A DNA stretch of 64,000 nucleotides from M3007 sp965249785 (GTDB lineage Bacteria; Bacteroidota; Bacteroidia; Chitinophagales; Saprospiraceae): the NCBI GenBank assembly GCA_965249785.1, contig CBDFMU010000043.1:1-64000 (forward strand), in the 5' to 3' direction. The position numbers and the translations under genes were made by a program. Under the pieces are notes generated by a model. The model was not told where the DNA came from, searched no databases, and saw only the letters and a list, made by a program, of their open reading frames with translations. How positions within the stretch are numbered: position 1 is the first letter of the stretch; every line of letters begins with the position of its first letter. This document shows positions 18,173 to 26,757 of this stretch, piece after piece.

Positions 18173-19843
18173 ATGTCCAGACTCCTAGTCTTACCCTCCC
18201 TTTTTCTCCTTCTTACCTTATCCGCCGCTGCGCAATGCGTTACTGGCGATTGCAAAAACGGTATCGGTACCTATAAATATCCGTCTGGTGCCAAATACAC
18301 CGGTCACTTCACCAACGGCGAGATCAGCGGCGTAGGTGTCTGCTATTACACCGATGGCAGCAAATATCAGGGTGAATGGCTGGCTCGCTACCCCGAAGGC
18401 AAAGGGACCAAGACCTACGCCGACGGCACGGTGCGCACCGGCCTTTGGAAAAAAGGCAAACCCGTGGATGAATCTGGCAAAGTACTGGCCGAATACATCG
18501 CCAAAAAGAAAGAAGAACGCCAGAATGATGACACCGACGTGCAGGCTGGTTGCCTCAGCGGCGACTGCCAAAATGGGCAAGGGGTGTTCGCCTATCCCGA
18601 CGGCAGCAAATATGAAGGGCATTTTCAAAGTGGTAAATTCCAGGGTAACGGCACTTTTTTCTTCGGTAATGGCGACAAATATGTCGGCAATTTCAAGGAA
18701 AACTACCCGGACGGCATCGGTACGCGTTTTCTGAAAGACGGTAGTCAGGAAAATGGCGAATGGAAACAGGGCGAATTCGTCGGTGCCAGCCTCGTGCAAA
18801 GCGGCAAAGTTGGCTGCGTGAGCGGCGATTGCGAGAATGGACGCGGCACCTACGTGTACAAAGAAGGGGCGGCTAAATACGTCGGCACTTTCCAGCACGA
18901 CCAGCCGCATGGCTATGGCATCTGCACCTATGCCAACGGTGATCGCTACGAAGGGGAATGGGCCGACGGTGCCTTTGGGGGCGAGGGTACGCTTGCCCTG
19001 CGCGATGGTACCGTGGTGGCAGGTTATTGGCGGGCCGGAGAATATCTCGGCAAGCAGGCCCCCGAAGGGTATCAGGTTTCCAACAGTAAACCCGCCGATG
19101 CTGCGCTGCCTATCACCATTACCTTACCCAAGGTGTGGGCCGTCGTCGTTGGGGTGGCTGCCTACGACAATATGCCAGCACTGCGTTATACCGACGATGA
19201 TGCCTATCGTTTTTATGCTTTTTTGAAAAGTCCGGAAGGGGGAGCATTGCCTGATGAGCAGGTGCGGGTACTGATTGATGAAGATGCCACTCGCGAGAAT
19301 ATCCTTAGTACCCTCGACGAAGTGTTCGGCATGGCGGGGCCAAACGATCTGGTCATGTTTTATTTTTCGGGCCACGGCCTCAATGGCTCTTTCCTGCCCA
19401 TTGATTTTGATGGATATAACAACAAACTTGCTCACGAGGAAGTCGCTGCCGCCTTCGGCAAATGTAAAGCCAAGTACAAGCTATGCCTGGCCGATGCCTG
19501 TCACTCCGGTAGCATTCTGGCTATGCGTTCCGGCGAAACGGAGCCTGTGCTGACCCAATATTACCAAACGCTGGCCAAATCCGTTTCCGGTACGGCCCTG
19601 ATCATGTCGAGCAAGGCCGAAGAGACTTCGCTCGAATCATCGGGCCTGCGGCAGGGCGTATTCAGCCACTTCCTGATTCGTGGACTGAAAGGCGAGGCAG
19701 ACAAAAACAAGGATAAAATCGTGAGTATCCAGGAGTTATACGACTTCATCGCCGAAAACGTGCGGGCTTACACTGGCAATCGCCAAAGCCCGGTCATCAA
19801 AGGTACCTATGATCCACAAATGCCGGTGGCTGGGGTGCGATAA
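18173..19843 (+). CDS. Secreted MORN-repeat protein with caspase-like protease domain
   Basis: 556 residues from the ATG at 18173, which opens a signal peptide (MSRLLVLPSLFLLLTLSAAA). Residues 21-300 hold three blocks, each starting C-x-(S/T)-GDC-x-NG-x-G and continuing with MORN-type units (YxGxFxxGxxxGxG, for example YEGEWADGAFGGEGT). From about residue 330 a C14 caspase domain follows: KVWAVVVGVAAYDNMPALRY, the catalytic histidine H401 in YFSGHG and the cysteine C443 in DACHSG. Residues 510-521 (DKNKDKIVSIQE) match an EF-hand loop. MORN units bind lipids or act as protein scaffolds in other systems; the joint role with a caspase outside the cytoplasm is unknown. Confidence 0.9.
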   Translation: MSRLLVLPSLFLLLTLSAAAQCVTGDCKNGIGTYKYPSGAKYTGHFTNGEISGVGVCYYTDGSKYQGEWLARYPEGKGTKTYADGTVRTGLWKKGKPVDESGKVLAEYIAKKKEERQNDDTDVQAGCLSGDCQNGQGVFAYPDGSKYEGHFQSGKFQGNGTFFFGNGDKYVGNFKENYPDGIGTRFLKDGSQENGEWKQGEFVGASLVQSGKVGCVSGDCENGRGTYVYKEGAAKYVGTFQHDQPHGYGICTYANGDRYEGEWADGAFGGEGTLALRDGTVVAGYWRAGEYLGKQAPEGYQVSNSKPADAALPITITLPKVWAVVVGVAAYDNMPALRYTDDDAYRFYAFLKSPEGGALPDEQVRVLIDEDATRENILSTLDEVFGMAGPNDLVMFYFSGHGLNGSFLPIDFDGYNNKLAHEEVAAAFGKCKAKYKLCLADACHSGSILAMRSGETEPVLTQYYQTLAKSVSGTALIMSSKAEETSLESSGLRQGVFSHFLIRGLKGEADKNKDKIVSIQELYDFIAENVRAYTGNRQSPVIKGTYDPQMPVAGVR

Positions 19844-20188
19844 AGTAGTCTTAAAATATTTTTAATGTATTGATTTTCAATTTATTAAGCAAAAAAACTA
19901 AAAAAAGTGCCTTGTCACTCAATGTGGCAAGGCACTTTGTATGAAAAAAAGGGAAAAGCGGCGGCGATATTGGTTATGCTGTAGTCATGGTTTTGCCGCT
20001 TCAACTCCGGGCTTCGCTAAACATACGATTGCCAAAAATGAGGAGTACAATCATTAGAAAGGTCAGAATCAACATGAGATCGGTTTTTATAGTGAAAAAA
20101 ATATGCTGGTTTTATACATTTCACTACAAAAACGAGGCCACGTATTACTTTAATGTTAACTACGGCCCAAACCTATTGTCTTCGGCAA
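19844..20188. other. Intergenic region with terminator and a possible tiny ORF
   Basis: Contains the hairpin at 19904-19938. On the minus strand 20001-20075 encodes a 24-residue hydrophobic peptide (MLILTFLMIVLLIFGNRMFS), which could be a tiny membrane protein or chance; no ribosome-binding evidence was clear. Otherwise AT-rich with nothing recognised. Confidence 0.4.
19904..19938 (+). terminator. Intrinsic terminator after the MORN/caspase gene
   Basis: AAAGTGCCTTG (19904-19914) pairs exactly with CAAGGCACTTT (19928-19938) around a 13-base loop; A-rich upstream and a short T-run at the arm end. It lies 61 bases after the stop codon. Confidence 0.75.
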
Positions 20189-21922
20189 TCATTTTTCGCG
20201 ATTTTCGACCCGCATCAGCGGCTGCAGCAACAAGCTCAAACCCATCACCAGGCCGCAGCCCAGCGGATTGTACCACAGGTAAGCGTCGCGGTCTACCCAA
20301 AAGAACATATACATGATAAAAGCCTGGGTAACGACCGCCGCCCAGAAAACGGCACGGCCCTGAATTTTTTTCAGGAAAAAAGCGGTGAAAAATATCCCCA
20401 ATAAGGTGCCATAAAACAGCGAACCGAGCATATTGACCGCCTGGATCAGGTTGTCTGGCAGGCGCACATAGGTGGCAAACACCATGATAAAAACACCCCA
20501 CAGCACCGTCGCCCAGCGGGAAGCCCGCAAATAGTGAGCATCGCTTTTATTGCGCACCAAGGAGCGGCGATAAATATCAGATACCGTAGTGGCGGCCAGC
20601 GAATTCAACTCCGAGGCTTTCGTGCTCCAGGACGCGCAAAAAATCATCGCAAAAATGACTCCGATCAACCCGGCGGGCAGGTGATGGAGCACAAAATCCA
20701 CAAATACATAGTCCTTGTCTTTCGGATCGGCATCTGGAACGGCGGTATGCACCACTTCCTGGGCTTGATTGCGCAGGGCCGTGTTTTGTTTTTCCAGCTC
20801 CTGCAAATCCGTGCGGGCAAGATCGGCCTGCTGGTCATTGTCGCTTCTCAGGGCGGTGGTGAGGCGTTGCAAAGCCGCTTTTTTCCCTAAATACAATGTG
20901 TCGGCACGAATTTCCAGACTTTTCAATTCGGATTCTTGCGCCGTCTTGGTCACTTTTTCCCGGCTGGCTTTATTAAAATACAGCGGCGGTTGGTTGAATT
21001 GGTAAAAAACAAACACCATGACCCCTACGGAAAGCACCAAAAACTGCATTGGAATTTTTACAAAACCATTGAATAATAACCCGAAACGGCTTTCCCGCAG
21101 AGATCGGCCCGACAAATAGCGTCCCACCTGACTCTGGTCGGTACCAAAATAGGAAAGAAAAAGAAAAGTAGCCCCCAACAGGCCCGACCATATATTGTAG
21201 CGGTCGTGCCAATCGAAGTAGTGACCGCCATCCGCATTTTGCCGGATGCCCCAATCCAGCACCTGCGTTTTCCCCGTGACTCCGGCTATTTGCCAGGCCT
21301 CCGAAAGGCCCACGCCGGGCGGCAATTGGTAAAGAATGACCAAAAAAGCGATTACCAATCCGCTCAGCATAATCCCCATTTGCAACTCTTGCGTACGGCT
21401 TACCGCCGCGTTTCCGCCAGTCGTGGTATAAATAATTACGAATGCCGCCAGCAAAAAATTGGTCAAAGCCAGATTCCAGCCAAACACCGTGGACAAAATA
21501 ATACCGGGCGCATAAATGCTGATGGCCGCCGAAATACCCCGCAAAATGAGGAATAAAATGGCGGTGAGGGTCCGCATCCGCAGATCAAAACGATCTTCCA
21601 GGTATTCATAAGCCGTCGTCACCCGCAACTTGTAATAAATAGGCAACACTAAATAAGCCAGAAAAATCATGGCAATCGGCATCCCAAAATAGAATTGCAC
21701 AAACTGCATCCCATCGGCAAAAGCCTGCCCCGGCGTACTCAGAAAAGTGATAGCACTCGCCTGGGTAGCCATAATACTGAGGCCGATGGTCCACCACGGC
21801 AAATCACGTTGACCGGCCAGAAAATCCTTGCTGGATTCCTTAGCCTGATAGGTTTTCCAGGTACCATAGAACACCACAAGAGCCAGCGTACTGACCAAAA
21901 CAACCCAATCGAGAGCGTGCAT
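20189..21922 (-). CDS. Sodium:solute symporter (SSS family)
   Basis: 577 residues, inner membrane, about thirteen hydrophobic helices. Family features include LPWWTIGLSIMATQASAITF, the segment AYEYLEDRFDLRMRTLTAIL and IIYTTTGGNAAVSRTQELQM. A hydrophilic, charged insertion of about 80 residues (around residues 335-415, rich in K, E, D and leucine pairs) separates the helices, longer than in basic members such as PutP. The solute is not predictable; sugars, sialic acid or myo-inositol carriers have similar length. It stands alone. Confidence 0.88.
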   Translation of the reverse strand: MHALDWVVLVSTLALVVFYGTWKTYQAKESSKDFLAGQRDLPWWTIGLSIMATQASAITFLSTPGQAFADGMQFVQFYFGMPIAMIFLAYLVLPIYYKLRVTTAYEYLEDRFDLRMRTLTAILFLILRGISAAISIYAPGIILSTVFGWNLALTNFLLAAFVIIYTTTGGNAAVSRTQELQMGIMLSGLVIAFLVILYQLPPGVGLSEAWQIAGVTGKTQVLDWGIRQNADGGHYFDWHDRYNIWSGLLGATFLFLSYFGTDQSQVGRYLSGRSLRESRFGLLFNGFVKIPMQFLVLSVGVMVFVFYQFNQPPLYFNKASREKVTKTAQESELKSLEIRADTLYLGKKAALQRLTTALRSDNDQQADLARTDLQELEKQNTALRNQAQEVVHTAVPDADPKDKDYVFVDFVLHHLPAGLIGVIFAMIFCASWSTKASELNSLAATTVSDIYRRSLVRNKSDAHYLRASRWATVLWGVFIMVFATYVRLPDNLIQAVNMLGSLFYGTLLGIFFTAFFLKKIQGRAVFWAAVVTQAFIMYMFFWVDRDAYLWYNPLGCGLVMGLSLLLQPLMRVENREK

Positions 21923-21994
21923 GAGAGGAAGATAAAATGTTGTAATACAGGCTTTTATTGCTGATAAATATTGAACCAGACTTACATTCGACCC

Positions 21995-22561
21995 TTATTT
22001 AAAAGACAGGTAAATAATGATTCCCAGCAGAAAAATAAATCCCAGCCAGGCCCAAATGCTCAGGCTGTTTTCGCGCCAGATATTATACAATTTTTCCATC
22101 ACATTCCGCCAATCGAGCGAATTTCCGACACCTTCGCGAATTAGACAAAAATAGCAACGCTGGTTTTTGCGGCCTTGATCGCCGTGTTTGGTGAGGATCA
22201 TAAAATCACTATTCAGGAAACGCAGATCGAAAAGTTCCACCCGCCCTCCTATTTCCAGCAACAGCGAATTGGCACCGCCCAACTGCCGCCAGCTGCCTTT
22301 CATCACGTTGCCATCTACGGCCAGCAGATATTCGCCACCGGAATTGAAAATGTGCAGCACTGCCTCATGAAAAGTCTCATCGTCACGAATCTCTTTCCAG
22401 CGTTTGCCCAACCAAAAGTGTTCTTCCCGCAAGTCCTCCCCGTAAGCAATGACCTTCGGAATGATATAATCGAGGTGGTCGTCCATGTTGCCAAGGTCGG
22501 CTGGCAACTCTGGACTGAGCGCACGCGAAATGTCGGAACCGATCTGTGATAAAAAATCCAT
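21995..22561 (-). CDS. Hypothetical tail-anchored protein
   Basis: 188 residues. The soluble part has a beta-rich core around residues 75-135 (LLAVDGNVMKGSWRQLGG, VELFDLRFLNSDFMIL) and a single C-terminal helix, SIWAWLGFIFLLGIIIYLSF, so it is probably anchored at the C-terminus. No family recognised. Upstream bases 22563-22700 contain, in another frame, a peptide-like stretch (PLEIPLYNVAVLSNF), so the true start could lie further upstream with a frameshift; this is uncertain. Confidence 0.6.
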   Translation of the reverse strand: MDFLSQIGSDISRALSPELPADLGNMDDHLDYIIPKVIAYGEDLREEHFWLGKRWKEIRDDETFHEAVLHIFNSGGEYLLAVDGNVMKGSWRQLGGANSLLLEIGGRVELFDLRFLNSDFMILTKHGDQGRKNQRCYFCLIREGVGNSLDWRNVMEKLYNIWRENSLSIWAWLGFIFLLGIIIYLSFK

Positions 22562-22782
22562 ACTGTAAAGGAGGGTCTCCGCCCGATTGTTTGTGCATTT
22601 CTTTGCTCAGGAAACAGGACGGCTGAGCTTGAAGCCGTAAAATTCGACAAAACCGCCACATTGTACAGCGGAATTTCCAAAGGCTGGCCTCCCTCAAAAG
22701 AAAATCAACAATTATACCGCCATAAGCCGCTCAGGTTTGCAAATTTGCCCTTTGCTTTTTTGCCTTTTCATTCCTTCTGCTG

Positions 22783-23595
22783 ATGCCAAACGTCCAAATT
22801 CCCTCCGCCGGTCAAGTCACTTACCACTTCGATGGCGACCGCCCGACTATCCCGCTGGTGCTGTTGCACGGCTTTTGCGAAGACCATTCGGTATGGGACC
22901 ACTGGCTGCCGCATCTTTCGGGTGTTCCGGTGATCCGCATTGATTTGCCAGGGTTTGGGGGCTCTTCCTTGCCGCCTGCCGCCGATATGGCTCATTATGC
23001 CGAAGCTGTTCGCAGCGTGCTGGACGAACAAGGTGTCCGGCTCTGTGTGCTGCACGGCCATTCTATGGGCGGCTATGCTGCCCTCGAATTTGCGGCCCGC
23101 TACCCCGAGCGGTTGGTGGGGCTGGGACTCTTTCATTCACATCCGTATGTGGACAAACCTGCCACGCGGGAGAATCGAATGCGTGGTATAGAAATGCTGC
23201 GCAACGGCAAACGCGACCTCTATGTAGCGCAGCTATTTCCCGGTCTGTTCGCACCTGATTTCGCCAGAGAACATTCCACCATCATTCAAAATTTGATTGA
23301 AAATGGTCAGAAACATTCGCCGGAAGCCATCATCGCCGCTTTGGAAATAATGCTCGGTCGCCGCGATCATACGGCTACGCTCACTAATCTCGCTATACCT
23401 GTGCAGTTTATTCAAGGTGAAATTGATACGGTGGTGCCAGTTGATCTGGCTACTACGGCAGCGATGTTGCCCACTATTGCTGATTTACAAGAGCTGCACG
23501 AAGTGGGTCACATGGGCATGTTTGAAGCGCCGGAACGCACCGCAGGAATGGTGCAATCCTTCTGGACAGATTGTCTGGCGCGAGTACCAGTTTGA
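22783..23595 (+). CDS. Alpha/beta hydrolase
   Basis: 270 residues without signal peptide. Oxyanion-hole HGFCEDHSVWDHWLPHL at 29-45, nucleophile elbow GHSMGG with serine 94, probable acid D217 in QGEIDTVVP and histidine 243 in EVGHMGMFE. This is a complete catalytic triad of the esterase/MenH-like class; substrate unknown. It is followed 76 bases later by the lipid kinase gene on the same strand. Confidence 0.9.
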   Translation: MPNVQIPSAGQVTYHFDGDRPTIPLVLLHGFCEDHSVWDHWLPHLSGVPVIRIDLPGFGGSSLPPAADMAHYAEAVRSVLDEQGVRLCVLHGHSMGGYAALEFAARYPERLVGLGLFHSHPYVDKPATRENRMRGIEMLRNGKRDLYVAQLFPGLFAPDFAREHSTIIQNLIENGQKHSPEAIIAALEIMLGRRDHTATLTNLAIPVQFIQGEIDTVVPVDLATTAAMLPTIADLQELHEVGHMGMFEAPERTAGMVQSFWTDCLARVPV

Positions 23596-23671
23596 TGGGA
23601 AATTCCATAAATTATTGATACTGATTTAAGTAACGATCAACTGTTTCATAAACCCTTATCAACCAAAAAGC

Positions 23672-24592
23672 ATGGAGCAGCCATTCTGGTACATAATTGC
23701 GAATCCCACTTCCGGTGGCGGCAACGTGCAGAAGCATTGGTCGGCCATCGAACGACTGCTGCAAGAGCTGGGATTTTCTTACTCCGTGCATTTCACCGAG
23801 CGCCCCGGCCATGCTGCTCGACTCGCCGAGGATGGCATTTTGAAAGGACACCGTTATTTGCTCGGTATCGGTGGAGACGGCACCAACCACGAGATTGCCA
23901 ATGGTATTCTCAATCAAACTTTTGTGGCCACTACCGAAATTACTTATGCCTTGCTACCGATCGGAACTGGCAACGATTGGTCGCGGATGTATAAATTATC
24001 GTTTCACCCAAAACAGCGATTGCAGGATATTCTGGTGGGCAAAACCGTGTTTCAGGACGTAGGTCTAGTCAAATACCAGCGCGACGGAAAGCAAGAACAA
24101 CGCTATTTCGTGAACGTGGCCGGTCTGGCTTATGATGGGTATATCGGGAAACAAATGGTGCAGCATCGGGTGACTAACCGACTGCAATACCTCGTGCTGG
24201 TCATGCAATATTTGTTTCGTTATCGCCTGACGAAAGCACGTATCATCTACGATCAGCAGCAAATCGAAGATTTTTTCTATACCATCAATGTGGGTATTTG
24301 CCGCTATTCTGGTGGCGGTATGCAGATCGTGCCGCAAGCTATCCCCGACGATGGATTGTTTGCGCTGACTTTTGCCCACCGCCTGCCGAAATGGGAAGTG
24401 ATCGCTCAGACACCGCGCTTTTACAACGGCACTTTGTTGCGCCACCCAAAAGTGAAAGGCTATCAAGCGCGGTCTATTCGCGTGGAGGCCGCAAATGATG
24501 CGCCTACTTTGCTGGAAGCCGACGGCGAATTTCTGGGCGAAACGCCCGTGGAGTTTGTGCTGATGGAGAAAGTGCTTCGGATAGTAATATAA
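23672..24592 (+). CDS. Diacylglycerol kinase family lipid kinase
   Basis: 306 residues. N-terminal ANPTSGGGN (10-18) and the nucleotide-binding GGDGT at 67-71 with TNHEIANGIL, then LLPIGTGNDWSRM, are diagnostic of the DagK/YegS/sphingosine-kinase fold. The C-terminal beta domain ends with LLEADGEFLGETPVEF, a signature seen in this family. Cytoplasmic, acting on a membrane lipid. The gene is followed by a terminator at 24601-24634. Confidence 0.92.
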   Translation: MEQPFWYIIANPTSGGGNVQKHWSAIERLLQELGFSYSVHFTERPGHAARLAEDGILKGHRYLLGIGGDGTNHEIANGILNQTFVATTEITYALLPIGTGNDWSRMYKLSFHPKQRLQDILVGKTVFQDVGLVKYQRDGKQEQRYFVNVAGLAYDGYIGKQMVQHRVTNRLQYLVLVMQYLFRYRLTKARIIYDQQQIEDFFYTINVGICRYSGGGMQIVPQAIPDDGLFALTFAHRLPKWEVIAQTPRFYNGTLLRHPKVKGYQARSIRVEAANDAPTLLEADGEFLGETPVEFVLMEKVLRIVI

Positions 24593-24600
24593 CAGGAAAA

Positions 24601-24634
24601 AGCCTTGCCCAACGACGCAGCGTGAAGCAAGGCT
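24601..24634. terminator. Hairpin between the lipid kinase gene and the ribosomal protein gene
   Basis: AGCCTTGC (24601-24608) pairs exactly with GCAAGGCT (24627-24634). It sits between two convergent genes, 8 bases after the kinase stop, with an A-run before it that becomes the T-tail on the other strand. Confidence 0.65.
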
Positions 24635-24682
24635 CTCGGACTGACCAATGAGCGGACATTATAATTGCTGAAAAACGGTGGT

Positions 24683-24811
24683 TTAAGCCGTTTTTTCGGC
24701 AGCAGCAGCTTTTTTCAGTACAGTTTTGATTTTTTCCAGTTTCGGACGGCTCTTGCCATGCGAACCGCGGGTGATTTTGCCGCGCTTAGTTTTTACGTCT
24801 CCTCTGCCCAT
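24683..24811 (-). CDS. 30S ribosomal protein THX (bS31)
   Basis: A 42-residue gene. It reads MGRGDVKTKRGKITRGSHGK, then SRPKLEKIKTVLKK, an alanine-rich stretch and KTA. The start GxGDxKTxRGKI and the lysine/arginine content are those of the Thx/bS31 proteins that Bacteroidota carry in the small subunit; the C-terminal AAAAEKTA is longer than in Thermus. It is convergent with the lipid kinase gene, with a terminator in between, and AT-rich upstream sequence that could hold its promoter. Confidence 0.85.
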   Translation of the reverse strand: MGRGDVKTKRGKITRGSHGKSRPKLEKIKTVLKKAAAAEKTA

Positions 24812-24928
24812 GATGGGTGATATTTATTTTTTGTTGAACGTTGTGATGAAATTTCGAGGGGCGAAGGTAGGTATTTTTTCGGAGAGTGGAAATGAGGTAG
24901 AAATCTATGGTTTTAAGGAAAAAGCCCT

Positions 24929-25738
24929 TTACCAAATATCATTTTTCAGTTCTACTATTTCTTGTATCAGATGGCCATTTTCTTTTTCAAAATTCACCCG
25001 TAGAAAAATAATACTTGGAGTAATCGAAATTGAGTCAATGCCCCAGTCACGATCATTAGGAGACCCCCGATCTTTGAAATAAATAGGCAGGCTATTTTTG
25101 AATTGAATCCTTTTGGTGCGCTTTGTTTTGATATTATAAGCCTCCAAAAAATATTTTCCGGTAGGCTTTTCTATCTCCCTCAACACAGTCAATGATTGTA
25201 GATCGAAAGTACCAAGACCGAAGATTTCATAGGTATGGATTTTTTCGCCTTGGTGAAGAGGATAGAGAGAAAGCAACCAGCCCACGGCGGGCAATCCGCT
25301 CGAAGCCGCACTTTCTAAAAACAGATAATCTGTTGATTCAGCCGAAAATTGAGGATATATCCTGGGATGCATCAAGCGCAAATCTCCCAAACATTCAGTG
25401 CCTTTAAATTTTGCATTTCCCCACTCCACATAAAGATTACTCAAACAACAGGAATCATTGGAAATCAAGTATTTGACATAATTGCCCGCTGGTGTTACAG
25501 TATCCTCAGGAAACCAATGGCCACAAACTCCTTCATCACTTTTATTAACTGAAATGAGGTTAGGTGGAATGCTATCCAAGTCATACTGAACATTTCCATC
25601 TGGACAAATGATAGAATCTTTTGCCTGTGCCTGCATGGGAATTTTCGACACTACAGCTGCTGACTTTTCTGGTGGAGGTTGCCCGTTGCAACTGAAAAAT
25701 ATAATAATAATTAAAAATGTGTATTTCATGCTAATCAT
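24929..25738 (-). CDS. Hypothetical lipoprotein
   Basis: 269 residues. The N-terminus MISMKYTFLIIIIFFSCNGQ is a lipoprotein signal with the cysteine at residue 17; the start could equally be the second ATG, three codons in. After a short linker the protein has several cysteines (ICPDG, GVCGHWFPED, SNDSCCLSNLYVEWG, GTECLGDL) that may form disulfides in the periplasm or at the surface. No family recognised. Confidence 0.7.
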   Translation of the reverse strand: MISMKYTFLIIIIFFSCNGQPPPEKSAAVVSKIPMQAQAKDSIICPDGNVQYDLDSIPPNLISVNKSDEGVCGHWFPEDTVTPAGNYVKYLISNDSCCLSNLYVEWGNAKFKGTECLGDLRLMHPRIYPQFSAESTDYLFLESAASSGLPAVGWLLSLYPLHQGEKIHTYEIFGLGTFDLQSLTVLREIEKPTGKYFLEAYNIKTKRTKRIQFKNSLPIYFKDRGSPNDRDWGIDSISITPSIIFLRVNFEKENGHLIQEIVELKNDIW

Positions 25739-26030
25739 GGGTTAAAAAATGGGTGCTGATTTTCAGGAGGTTAGCGACCAGACCTGTCAGGTTTCAAAAA
25801 AACCTGGCAGGTCTAAGTATTTGAAATTCAATTATTTACTCAACCAAACCCATGATTCGCATATTTCATAAATAAAGGATAATTTATGGTGTCACTTCTG
25901 TGCGTTATAAATTTACTACTCATGTCCGTCAAATAAACGCATCCTTATGAGATTGAAGATTAACTAAAAAAAAATTCGCCATGCAGCCCTAAGCCACACG
26001 GCGAATCCTATACAATGAAACACGTCCAAC
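25739..26030. repeat. Gap with a GACCTGTCAGG palindrome
   Basis: AGACCTGTCAGGTT (25780-25793) pairs with AACCTGGCAGGTCT (25801-25814) with one wobble; the loop is A-rich. The full element, CCAGACCTGTCAGG to GTCTAAGTA, has a shortened relative at 12993-13020. The rest of this 292-base gap is AT-rich with nothing coding seen. Confidence 0.65.
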
Positions 26031-26630
26031 CTACTTGCCCGCTTCCTTTGCGTTCAATAATTTCAACACCTGCGTGGTAATATCCAGGCTGTCATTGGCC
26101 AGCAAAATCGGACCACCACGGCTGTAGGAAAGGATATAATCGTAACCGATCTGGCTGCTCAGCGTTTTCAATTGACTCTCTACATTAGCGTAGAGATTAT
26201 CGAACGCTTTTTTCTGTTCCTCGCCGAGTTGTTTACTCAGTTGTGCTTCCTCTTCGCCGAGTTTTTGCTGACGTTGCATCAGCGCGTCGTATTGTCCTTT
26301 GGCATCGGCCTCGGTCATCGTGCCGCCTTGATATTTGGCCTGGAAGGCCTCCAGGTCTTTCATTAGTTTATCTTTTTTACTGCCCAGGCTGCTTTCCGCG
26401 TTTTTTACGCGCTGCTCAATGGCTGCTTTCTGGGATTTAAGCCACTCATACTGCGCATCGAGGGTGTCGGCATTCACGTGGGCCACCCGTACACCATGAC
26501 TGCCCATCGTTGGCATAATCACTTGTTGCTCAACGGCTTGTGGTTTTTTTGAATTCAAATAATACAAATGGCCAACCGCAGCCAAAAGGATGAGATTGAG
26601 AATTAGGGAAATTGTTGGTAGATTTTTCAT
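26031..26630 (-). CDS. OmpH/Skp-like periplasmic chaperone
   Basis: 199 residues from the ATG at 26630. One N-terminal hydrophobic segment (ISLILNLILLAAVGHLYYL), which may be an uncleaved anchor, then VRVAHVNADTLDAQYEWLK, the Skp-type start of the first strand. Residues 75-150 form a long charged coiled coil (KKDKLMKDLEAFQAKYQ, RQQKLGEEEAQLSKQLGEE), and a strand-rich end YDYILSYSRGGPILLAND. Skp-like proteins hold outer membrane proteins on their way to assembly. It is the last gene of a minus-strand envelope block. Confidence 0.85.
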   Translation of the reverse strand: MKNLPTISLILNLILLAAVGHLYYLNSKKPQAVEQQVIMPTMGSHGVRVAHVNADTLDAQYEWLKSQKAAIEQRVKNAESSLGSKKDKLMKDLEAFQAKYQGGTMTEADAKGQYDALMQRQQKLGEEEAQLSKQLGEEQKKAFDNLYANVESQLKTLSSQIGYDYILSYSRGGPILLANDSLDITTQVLKLLNAKEAGK

Positions 26631-26757
26631 ACAATATAGTATCCGGCCTTGTGCCAGCGCGGGAAGAGAAGGTGTGTAGATGGATAAAAGATTGGGTGTT
26701 TGACACAAAAACGGCGTAAAAGTAGGCCACCTCCACCTGAAAACAAAACCGGGCGAC

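Noticed and set aside
18218..18910. Minus-strand frame (230 codons) opposite the MORN blocks
   Set aside because: Arises from the repeat composition of the MORN region.
22562..22782. Possible N-terminal extension of the protein at 21995-22561
   Set aside because: Bases 22563-22700 read, in another frame, a peptide (PLEIPLYNVAVLSNF) that looks protein-like, but joining it needs an unproven frameshift and there is no clear start codon; recorded as uncertain only.
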